From Candidatus Ryanbacteria bacterium (lineage in GTDB: Bacteria; Patescibacteriota; Minisyncoccia; Ryanbacterales; GWA2-47-10b): 12,105 bases of DNA. The translations under genes were made by a program, and so were the position numbers. Shown here piece after piece: positions 7,128-11,946 of this stretch (within the stretch, counting starts at the first letter, position 1; each line of letters starts with the position of its first letter). The stretch is from the NCBI GenBank assembly GCA_943354465.1, contig CALRCC010000014.1:1-12105 (forward strand), in the 5' to 3' direction. The notes beneath the pieces are model-generated. The model made no database searches, was not told the DNA's origin, and was given only the letters and a program-made list of their open reading frames with translations.

Positions 7128-7523
7128 TTATTTGCTATCAAAATCTTCAAAACATACTGAATTCATACAATATCTTTTTCCTGTTTTTGTTGGACCATCA
7201 TCGAACACATGACCGAGATGTGAGTTGCAAACTGCGCATATCGTTTCAGTTCTTATCATTCCAAGAGAAGTATCCTCGATGTTTTTTACCGCTCCAGGCA
7301 AGGCTTCATCGAAACTTGGCCAACCTGTGCCAGATTCAAACTTTGCCTCAGCCCTAAAGAGTGGGTTGCCACAAGCACCACACTTGTAGAAACCATCTTT
7401 ATCGGGATGAATTAGTTTTCCAGAGAAAGGTGCTTCTGTACCTTTTTCTCTCAAAACTTCGTATTGTTTTGGAGTTAGTTTTTTCTTGAACTCCTCTTCA
7501 TTTTTTGGCATATCGGTTTTCAT
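7128..7523 (-). CDS. msrB: Peptide methionine-R-sulfoxide reductase MsrB
   Basis: MsrB repairs the R-epimer of methionine sulfoxide and complements the adjacent msrA. The 131-residue protein has the zinc-binding pairs C-G-A-C (48-51) and C-A-V-C (96-99). It also has S-G-T-G-W-P-S-F (64-71), H-L-G-H-V-F (102-107) and the catalytic R-Y-C-M-N-S (117-122, Cys119). The resolving Cys common in the G-x-G-W-P-S loop is absent; an extra Cys124 just after the active site (N-S-V-C-F) might take that role, which is inference. The start is the ATG at 7523; a second ATG at 7511 is possible. Neither has a Shine-Dalgarno; the leader is A/T-rich with a hairpin further upstream. It is the first gene of a four-gene minus-strand operon. 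Confidence 0.96.
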   Translation of the reverse strand: MKTDMPKNEEEFKKKLTPKQYEVLREKGTEAPFSGKLIHPDKDGFYKCGACGNPLFRAEAKFESGTGWPSFDEALPGAVKNIEDTSLGMIRTETICAVCNSHLGHVFDDGPTKTGKRYCMNSVCFEDFDSK

Positions 7524-7535
7524 ATGTTTTTATTT

Positions 7536-7569
7536 ATCCGAAGGCAAACATAAATGTTTTAGTCCGGAT
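7536..7569 (-). promoter_or_regulatory. Hairpin in the msrB leader
   Basis: An outer stem ATCCG/CGGAT (7536-7540 with 7565-7569) encloses a symmetric 5x5 internal loop and an inner stem AAACA/TGTTT built on the palindrome AAACATAAATGTTT (7546-7559). It lies 13 bases upstream of the msrB start. It is not followed by a T-run on the minus strand, so it is not a standard terminator. It could be a leader structure or a repressor operator; no function can be assigned. Confidence 0.3.
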
Positions 7570-7599
7570 TTTGGCACTACGATGTGTAGAAAATGGCAG

Positions 7600-7624
7600 A
7601 AAAATAAAAAATTGTGCGGTCACA
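7600..7624 (-). terminator. Weak terminator-like hairpin after the 174-aa gene
   Basis: On the minus strand, the 4-bp stem TGTG/CACA with loop ACCG (7613-7624) is followed by an ATTTTTTATTTTT run (7600-7612), about 40 bases after the stop of the 174-aa gene. The stem is short but the T-run is long, which fits a modest intrinsic terminator separating this gene from msrB. The rest of the 142-base gap (7524-7665) shows no convincing promoter hexamers, though one must be expected for the msr operon. Confidence 0.4.
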
Positions 7625-7665
7625 GTCTTTGTTACTATATTTCCAATGTGGAATTGATCCCTAGA

Positions 7666-8190
7666 TCACATCTTTCTCGAGTCATAGGCCCAATGCAATA
7701 CCGCTTGTCTTTGGCGAGGCCGACAAAAAATATCTTCAACTCTACAATTATTTTTTATTTGCATTATATGTCGTCGCATAGCGAGCCATCTTTTGATTTG
7801 CCTTTCGTCATCATCGGTTCTACGACCCATATAGTATCTACAATACCACTCAAACCATCCACGTGGATCTTGCGGATGTATCCACCCTTTCGCGAGCCAC
7901 ACTGAAAGTGGTTGGCTGGCATTTACTCCAAAAAAATTTATTTTGGGGTCATGTTTGTGAATACCATTTTTTTGAAACTTTGCTTTTGTAAACCAATCTT
8001 TGGGAAACTCTTTCGTACAATCACGCAGGTACACCCCACCAAAAACACCGATTGCGAGCATTTGTTTTGGGCTTAGATCTGGTTTAAATCGAGGATCAAA
8101 GTTTCTACCGACAGGCTCGGTTAACACATAACTATATTTCTTTTGCATCTTGTCATTAACAAAAACTTTTATTGGATGTTTTAGACTCAT
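7666..8190 (-). CDS. Conserved uncharacterised protein with a W/R/C-rich D-P-R-G-W-F motif
   Basis: I recognise the sequence pattern as a family that recurs in unrelated organisms without a known function, but I cannot name it. The 174-residue soluble protein reads in order: F-D-P-R-F-K-P-D-L-S-P-K-Q-M-L (31-45), G-V-F-G-G-V-Y-L-R-D-C (48-58), and E-F-P-K-D-W-F (61-67). F-F-G-V-N-A-S-Q-P-L-S-V-W (86-98), K-G-W-I (101-104) and D-P-R-G-W-F-E-W-Y-C-R-Y-Y-M-G-R-R (108-124) follow. A basic C-terminal part has N-C...F-C...R-P-R-Q-R-Q-A-V-L-H-W-A-Y (148-169). Three of the four Cys lie in the second half. The high Arg/Trp/Tyr content could mean nucleic-acid or cofactor binding; this is speculation. 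ATG at 8190 lies one base after the upstream stop; a TTG at 8205 would add five residues and is disfavoured. Confidence 0.85.
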   Translation of the reverse strand: MSLKHPIKVFVNDKMQKKYSYVLTEPVGRNFDPRFKPDLSPKQMLAIGVFGGVYLRDCTKEFPKDWFTKAKFQKNGIHKHDPKINFFGVNASQPLSVWLAKGWIHPQDPRGWFEWYCRYYMGRRTDDDERQIKRWLAMRRHIMQIKNNCRVEDIFCRPRQRQAVLHWAYDSRKM

Positions 8191-8191
8191 A

Positions 8192-8638
8192 TTATTTTGT
8201 AACAAGATACCAAACGATTAGTGCTAGAGACCCCCACCATCCGAGATCAGACAAAATAAGACCGACTATTATTTTTCTTTGCCAAGAGTCCGGCAAAATT
8301 TCGCTCGAACGCCCTTCTTTTTCTTTTTGCAAAAGATAAGGACTTACTCGAAAAGATAAAAACAGGCCGTTTAAAACAAGCATGATAGAAATGAGTGCGA
8401 GATACATTGGCAATCCAGAAAATGGCTCGTTTCTAAAGAATAAAGCGCCACCAATGATAGCTAGAAAAATACCCACCCAAATAAGTGGCTTTGTAACTTT
8501 ATGTGTTCGTGTTGTCGCCTCGGTCCAATAACTTGATTTTCGTCCTAAAAATCCATGGATATCAACAACTATCACCGATCCAAGTCCAACGACAAACCCC
8601 GAAATCAACAGAAATAATCCGACAAAATCTAGCATCAT
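8192..8638 (-). CDS. Four-helix integral membrane protein of unknown function
   Basis: The family is not recognised. The 148-residue protein has four hydrophobic segments (about 4-27, 52-68, 76-95, 122-145). The loop between the first two carries conserved-looking polar residues: V-V-D-I-H-G-F-L-G-R (24-33), Y-W-T-E-A-T-T-R-T-H-K-V-T-K-P (37-51). Two histidines near membrane boundaries (28 and 46) could bind heme or metal, as in small four-helix cytochrome or CopD-like proteins, but only this spacing suggests it. A charged loop K-E-K-E-G-R-S-S-E (105-113) follows the third helix. The gene starts 3 bases after the 25-aa ORF stop and is followed within one base by the next gene, so it is within an operon. 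No Shine-Dalgarno is present. Confidence 0.75.
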   Translation of the reverse strand: MMLDFVGLFLLISGFVVGLGSVIVVDIHGFLGRKSSYWTEATTRTHKVTKPLIWVGIFLAIIGGALFFRNEPFSGLPMYLALISIMLVLNGLFLSFRVSPYLLQKEKEGRSSEILPDSWQRKIIVGLILSDLGWWGSLALIVWYLVTK

Positions 8639-8641
8639 AGA

Positions 8642-8719
8642 TTATCTGTTCTTTAAGATACCAAAAAGGACTATTGCTGAGATTATTACCCCAACAATAA
8701 AAATATACGTGTTTGACAT
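8642..8719 (-). CDS. Possible 25-residue single-pass membrane peptide
   Basis: The ORF encodes M-S-N-T-Y, then a continuous hydrophobic stretch (residues 6-22, Ile/Val/Phe-rich), then the basic end K-N-R. This is the layout of a small transmembrane protein. It fills the gap exactly: 5 bases after the stop of the 47-aa gene and 3 bases before the start of the four-helix protein. Its spacing matches the other genes of this run, which is the main support. There is no detectable Shine-Dalgarno, and such a short AT-rich ORF could occur by chance. Confidence 0.5.
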   Translation of the reverse strand: MSNTYIFIVGVIISAIVLFGILKNR

Positions 8720-8724
8720 GATTT

Positions 8725-8868
8725 CTATTTTTTCAAAAGAGCACCAAGCGAAAGAATGGAAGGGACCCAAAGACCGACAAACAAACCTTCATCTGTTTGA
8801 CCGTTAAACCACAAATATAGCGCCAGCAAAAGCGAAAGAACGGCTCCTATAATAAAATAATTTTTCAT
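8725..8868 (-). CDS. Small two-helix membrane protein, 47 residues
   Basis: The ORF encodes a 47-residue protein with two hydrophobic segments (about 5-21 and 29-44) and a polar turn F-N-G-Q-T-D-E-G-L (21-29), ending in K-K. The pattern D-E-G-L-F-V-G-L-W-V-P-S-I-L resembles a small hypothetical family I have seen in other bacteria, without known function. The start is the ATG after a long A/T leader; no Shine-Dalgarno is visible. It heads the minus-strand run of the 25-aa ORF, four-helix protein and 174-aa protein. Confidence 0.7.
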   Translation of the reverse strand: MKNYFIIGAVLSLLLALYLWFNGQTDEGLFVGLWVPSILSLGALLKK

Positions 8869-8917
8869 ATATATATATTTTAATTAATTAATATAATGTA
8901 TCGACATTTTTATTATA
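8869..8917 (-). promoter_or_regulatory. AT-rich gap with a possible -10 and a dyad
   Basis: The 49-base gap between the DUF1295 stop and the 47-aa gene is almost all A/T. On the minus strand a perfect TATAAT lies at 8912-8917, and a mirrored TATAAT on the plus strand lies at 8892-8897. Between them is a small hairpin AATGT/ACATT with loop ATCG (8895-8908). No good -35 is found in either direction, so this could be a promoter or a weak transcript end. Low confidence. Confidence 0.25.
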
Positions 8918-9685
8918 CTATTTCTTAGGCAACATGGGTATAAGAACACTAACCCGTCTTTTGTACTCCGCAAAGGCTGGGTGCTCTGCCATTTTCTTCT
9001 CAAGCATAGGGATACCTGATACTTTCAAAATCAAAAAGCTTATAGTGATCGGACCGATTATACCAAGCCAGCCACCCGAAACAGAAAGCGCGACAAGCCA
9101 AATACCCCACCATTGTGTTACTTCGCCAAAGTAATTTGGATGCCGAGTATATGCCCAGAGACCGCTTTGCATGAGTTTGCCTTTGTTCTCCGGATTTTTA
9201 ATAAATCGCGCAAGTTGCGCATCACCGACAGCTTCAAAATAAAAACCGATGAGCCACACGGCTACGCCTAGAAAATCGAGCAACCCGATATCTCCGCCAG
9301 CGTTCTTGTTGATAAGCAGTACTGGCAGAACGATGAGAAACAAAAACGCGCCTTGCAAAAGATATACTTGAAAATACGAACGGATATAAAAATACTTGCC
9401 CCATTCTTTGCGCCACGCGAGATAGCGATAGTCCTCCGCCTTGCCCTTGTTTCTTGCATGAATATGCCACGCCAAACGCAAGCCCCAAATACTCACTAAC
9501 ACCCCTGTCAGTATTCCTCGTACACTAGGATCATCCGAAAGAAAAAAGGATATCCATGACATCAGTACAAACCCCAACCCCCAAGCCACATCAGCTACGT
9601 CATTTCTTTTTTTGAGCAAAGAGACCACAAACCACAGGCTCATGTATGCAAACAATATTAAAATTAGCGTTAAAAAATAACTCAT
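8918..9685 (-). CDS. DUF1295 / steroid 5-alpha-reductase-like membrane protein
   Basis: The 255-residue polytopic protein carries the DUF1295 hallmarks in order: D-V-A-W-G-L-G-F (32-39), W-G-L-R-L-A-W-H-I-H-A-R-N (67-79), and E-D-Y-R-Y-L-A-W-R (84-92). R-S-Y-F-Q-V-Y-L-L-Q (102-111), F-E-A-V-G-D-A-Q-L (150-158) and G-L-W-A-Y-T-R-H-P-N-Y-F-G-E (175-188) follow. A final P-M-L-E-K (226-230) precedes Y-K-R-R. The R-H-P-N-Y-x-G-E segment is shared with isoprenylcysteine methyltransferases and sterol reductases, where it binds the cofactor; NAD(P)H is the usual inference for this branch. Six to seven membrane helices are seen. It overlaps DUF2177 by four bases (ATGA), so the two are co-translated. 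In other bacteria DUF1295 genes lie near cyclopropane-fatty-acid synthase and photolyase genes. Substrate unknown, probably a membrane lipid. Confidence 0.92.
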   Translation of the reverse strand: MSYFLTLILILFAYMSLWFVVSLLKKRNDVADVAWGLGFVLMSWISFFLSDDPSVRGILTGVLVSIWGLRLAWHIHARNKGKAEDYRYLAWRKEWGKYFYIRSYFQVYLLQGAFLFLIVLPVLLINKNAGGDIGLLDFLGVAVWLIGFYFEAVGDAQLARFIKNPENKGKLMQSGLWAYTRHPNYFGEVTQWWGIWLVALSVSGGWLGIIGPITISFLILKVSGIPMLEKKMAEHPAFAEYKRRVSVLIPMLPKK

Positions 9686-10080
9686 AGACCAATTTTACTT
9701 GCGATGAAGTATGTCGCGGTAGATACAGAAGCCGCGAGTACTGCACCCCAAGCCAAATCAACGATAGTTACGAGAAGTGGCCAATCCTTTGCGACAGCTA
9801 GGTTCGTGAGGTCGTAGGTTGCGTAACACACAAAACCAAACAGCGCACCGAAAAGTAGTGCATGCGTCCATGAGCCCCTTTCCACGGCTGGTGTGATGAC
9901 AAATACCACTAGTCCCACAATAAATATCAGGTAAAAAATAATCCCCGCAGTCCAGTTTACGTCCGACTTCATAAGTGTGCCAATTTGCCCACGATAAAAG
10001 TCTTTGGCCACGATACCCAGCCATACCATGTCGATGGCAAAAAAAACTGGGAGTGCGATTGCGTAAAGTTTTATAAACAT
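9682..10080 (-). CDS. DUF2177 family membrane protein
   Basis: The 132-residue protein has four hydrophobic segments (about 5-25, 44-63, 74-90, 102-127). DUF2177 motifs are clear: A-I-D-M-V-W-L-G (15-22), F-Y-R-G-Q-I-G-T-L-M (28-37), I-F-Y-L-I-F-I-V-G (48-56), C-Y-A-T-Y-D-L-T-N-L-A (85-95), and D-L-A-W-G (108-112). Acidic and aromatic residues in the helices are typical, but no activity is known. It is coupled to DUF1295 by ATGA overlap and sits 11 bases after the SOUL gene stop. There is no Shine-Dalgarno; the leader is purely A/T (ATTAATTAATATTTAATTTT). Confidence 0.92.
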   Translation of the reverse strand: MFIKLYAIALPVFFAIDMVWLGIVAKDFYRGQIGTLMKSDVNWTAGIIFYLIFIVGLVVFVITPAVERGSWTHALLFGALFGFVCYATYDLTNLAVAKDWPLLVTIVDLAWGAVLAASVSTATYFIASKIGL

Positions 10081-10091
10081 AAAATTAAATA

Positions 10092-10730
10092 TTAATTAAT
10101 AATTTCTACCAATACTTCATTACGATTCATCCATGGTGGAGTCCATGGTGCACTATATCCCGCATATGCTGTGCTTCCCTTTGTCGACGCTCCGTCTCGG
10201 AGAAGTGCCGACAGTAGTTTCTCTTTCATCTGTTTGATCCGTGCATCCGAGCGATTCCACGAGAACTGTCGTACTGCATATTTCTTGGTAGGAATCATCA
10301 CAATTTTTACTCTCGGATCATTTGGTGTAGGCAATGTTTCCAGAGTATAAGAGCGAGGCATACCAAAAGATATTATTTGCGAGTCGCCCTCAACCGTCGC
10401 CACTACCGGCGCAGTCATAGCGATACTTTCTGATATTTTTTTAACGTCGTCAATTTGTGTGACGACGGGTACAGTCATAGCAATGCTTTCTTTTTTTGTA
10501 TTCCCTCCAAAGATATATCCAGCCACAATTCTAAAGCCTCTACCCATAGATTTTCCATTAGAACCCTTTACAGTAGTTTGCGCTACGATATGTGCCGGAT
10601 ATTCGCGTATTTCATATCCATCCATTTTCTTTACCACAGTATAGTCCGCCTGCTCAAAACGCGAACCAAAAAATCCTGAGATAGACCAAAGCGCCGCAAT
10701 AACAAACAAAGCGATAAGTATAAAGATCAT
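10092..10730 (-). CDS. SOUL-family heme-binding protein with N-terminal membrane anchor
   Basis: SOUL/HBP proteins bind heme or other tetrapyrroles. The 212-residue protein starts with a hydrophobic segment (1-20) that would anchor it in the membrane with the domain outside. The domain is recognised from Y-E-I-R-E-Y-P (39-45), G-R-G-F-R-I-V-A-G-Y-I-F-G-G-N (63-77), and two copies of E-S-I-A-M-T-x-P-V-V (81-90 and 101-110). F-G-M-P-R-S-Y-T-L-E-T-L-P (122-134) and W-T-P-P-W-M-N-R-N-E-V (196-206) follow. The doubled I-A-M-T-x-P-V is usual in this family, not a recent duplication. No obvious conserved axial His is present, as in many members. AAAGG lies 8-9 bases before the ATG. It is the first gene of the SOUL-DUF2177-DUF1295 operon, facing away from the fasciclin gene. 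Confidence 0.93.
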   Translation of the reverse strand: MIFILIALFVIAALWSISGFFGSRFEQADYTVVKKMDGYEIREYPAHIVAQTTVKGSNGKSMGRGFRIVAGYIFGGNTKKESIAMTVPVVTQIDDVKKISESIAMTAPVVATVEGDSQIISFGMPRSYTLETLPTPNDPRVKIVMIPTKKYAVRQFSWNRSDARIKQMKEKLLSALLRDGASTKGSTAYAGYSAPWTPPWMNRNEVLVEIIN

Positions 10731-10760
10731 AGTTTTATGCCTTTGTATGCGTTAATCTTA

Positions 10761-10789
10761 AGTATAATAAAGTATTTTTTTATTGTAAC
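10761..10789 (-). promoter_or_regulatory. Putative sigma70-type promoter of the SOUL operon
   Basis: On the minus strand, GTTACA (10784-10789, four of six matches to TTGACA) is followed by a 17-base spacer and TATACT (10761-10766, five of six matches to TATAAT). Transcription would start about 25 bases before the SOUL ATG. The 130-base divergent gap (10731-10860) also holds a plus-strand TATAAT at 10763-10768 and TATGAT at 10798-10803, candidate -10 elements for the fasciclin gene, without clear -35 sequences. Confidence 0.45.
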
Positions 10790-10860
10790 ATAAAAAATAT
10801 GATACACTAAGCACCAAGTTGAAAAGGTCGAATTAATAATTTAAAAAATTAAATAAATAT

Positions 10861-11262
10861 ATGAAAAATATAGTAGAAACAGCCGTAGAAGCAGGATCAT
10901 TTAAAACATTGGTCACTGCAGTACAAGTAGCAGGATTAGTAGACACTCTATCTGGTGCAGGGCCCTTCACTGTATTTGCTCCAACTGACGAAGCTTTCGC
11001 CAAAATTCCAAAAGAGACTCTTGACGCTGTCCTCGCGGATAAAGAAAAGCTAACAGCTATACTCACTTACCATGTTGTGGCAGGAAAAGTAATGGCTTCT
11101 GATGTAATGGGTCTAACTTCTGCAAAGACAGTACAAGGTGGCGAGGTTAAAATCGACACCTCAAATGGTGTTATGATAAACAATGCCAAAGTAGTAAAAG
11201 CAGACATAGAATGTACAAACGGAGTAATTCATGTCATCGATTCAGTATTGATGCCAAATTAA
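10861..11262 (+). CDS. Fasciclin (FAS1) domain protein without signal peptide
   Basis: The 133-residue protein is one complete FAS1 domain and nothing else. It starts M-K-N-I-V-E-T-A and shows F-T-V-F-A-P-T-D-E-A-F (36-46), L-T-A-I-L-T-Y-H-V-V-A-G-K (64-76), K-T-V-Q-G-G (89-94), and N-G-V-I-H-V-I-D-S-V-L (120-130). FAS1 domains normally mediate adhesion outside the cell and follow a signal peptide. Here an in-frame stop (TAA, 10837-10839) blocks any upstream extension to a start, so the product appears cytoplasmic or exported by another route. No Shine-Dalgarno is near the ATG; the leader is A/T-only. It is the only plus-strand gene, divergent from the SOUL gene, and closed by a very strong hairpin. 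Confidence 0.93.
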   Translation: MKNIVETAVEAGSFKTLVTAVQVAGLVDTLSGAGPFTVFAPTDEAFAKIPKETLDAVLADKEKLTAILTYHVVAGKVMASDVMGLTSAKTVQGGEVKIDTSNGVMINNAKVVKADIECTNGVIHVIDSVLMPN

Positions 11263-11271
11263 ATACACCTG

Positions 11272-11323
11272 AAATACAAATAAAAAAACTCTAACTGTTG
11301 TTAGAGTTTTTTTATTTGTATTT
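11272..11323. terminator. Bidirectional terminator: perfect 24-bp inverted repeat
   Basis: Bases 11272-11295 are exactly complementary to 11300-11323 with the 4-base loop TGTT. The core (ACTCTAAC/GTTAGAGT) is flanked by a seven-A run on the left and a seven-T run on the right, so it works as a U-tract terminator in either direction. It ends the fasciclin transcript 9 bases after its stop, and the convergent FMN reductase transcript ends 41 bases away. The 24-bp stem without mismatch is longer than a usual terminator. Confidence 0.9.
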
Positions 11324-11364
11324 ATTAGACACTAAAAGCCTCAGTTTATAGTTTTGTATTGATC

Positions 11365-11943
11365 TTATTGTTCTCTAGCGTTTTTGAGTGCCTTGGCCCA
11401 CCATATAAGCTGAGTAACCATATTTTGTGCGGGTTTTGTATAAACATCGAGTGCCCCAGCTTTCAGGGTGCCGTCGGTCTCGGTCAAAAACCACGGAGAC
11501 ATGATGTGCACACTGTTTCTAATAGGAGCCATTTGCAGTTCGGTTGAGACTTGGCGTAATTGTTGAATAACCCGAGCTCCGCCTGTCGCTCCGTAAGACA
11601 CAAAACAGACTGGTTTGTCGTTCCATTCCTTGTACAGATAATCTATATTATTTTTTAATGAGGATGGGTAGCCGTGATTATATTCGGGGGTGACAACAAT
11701 AAAAGCGTCTGCCTCAGCAATTTTTTTTGCCCAGCGATTTATTTCCGGAGTTCTATACTCCCCTTTAATTCCCGCTGGGGATACACCCTCTTGAAAAATG
11801 GGAAGCGAATATTCTCTAAGATCAAGCATCTCGACTAATAATTCTTCTTTTTCTTTGGCTATAGTGGTAATCCACTCTGCGGGCTTGTCGCCAAATCTGC
11901 CCTCTCTCACGCTTGCTAAAATTATTTTGATATTTAATGACAT
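11365..11943 (-). CDS. NADPH-dependent FMN reductase family protein
   Basis: The 192-residue flavodoxin-like protein belongs to the FMN_red family (chromate/azo/quinone reductase relatives), which use NAD(P)H to reduce FMN and quinones or other acceptors. Motifs: I-L-A-S-V-R-E-G-R (8-16, phosphate-binding loop, with Ala where Gly is common), V-T-P-E-Y-N-H-G-Y-P-S-S-L-K-N (84-98), D-Y-L-Y-K-E-W (101-107), and S-Y-G-A-T-G-G-A-R (116-124). The T-P-E-Y-N signature is the FMN site. No signal peptide, so cytoplasmic. The ATG lies 3 bases after the TspO stop with no Shine-Dalgarno (ATAAATAATAT leader). It probably shares a transcript with tspO and ends near the 24-bp hairpin. Confidence 0.94.
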   Translation of the reverse strand: MSLNIKIILASVREGRFGDKPAEWITTIAKEKEELLVEMLDLREYSLPIFQEGVSPAGIKGEYRTPEINRWAKKIAEADAFIVVTPEYNHGYPSSLKNNIDYLYKEWNDKPVCFVSYGATGGARVIQQLRQVSTELQMAPIRNSVHIMSPWFLTETDGTLKAGALDVYTKPAQNMVTQLIWWAKALKNAREQ

Positions 11944-11946
11944 ATA

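Noticed and set aside
7127..7150. Upstream TTG start for MsrA
   Set aside because: It adds eight residues unlike the family and lies inside msrB; the ATG at 7126 is just after the stop.
7486..7905. Plus-strand ORF of 139 codons over the msrB start and the 174-aa gene
   Set aside because: It lies antisense to two well-supported genes, its translation shows no domain pattern, and the minus-strand frames explain the region.
10392..10500. Apparent recent internal duplication in the SOUL gene (two E-S-I-A-M-T-x-P-V-V copies)
   Set aside because: Two such motifs are a normal feature of SOUL domain proteins, and the DNA copies are diverged.
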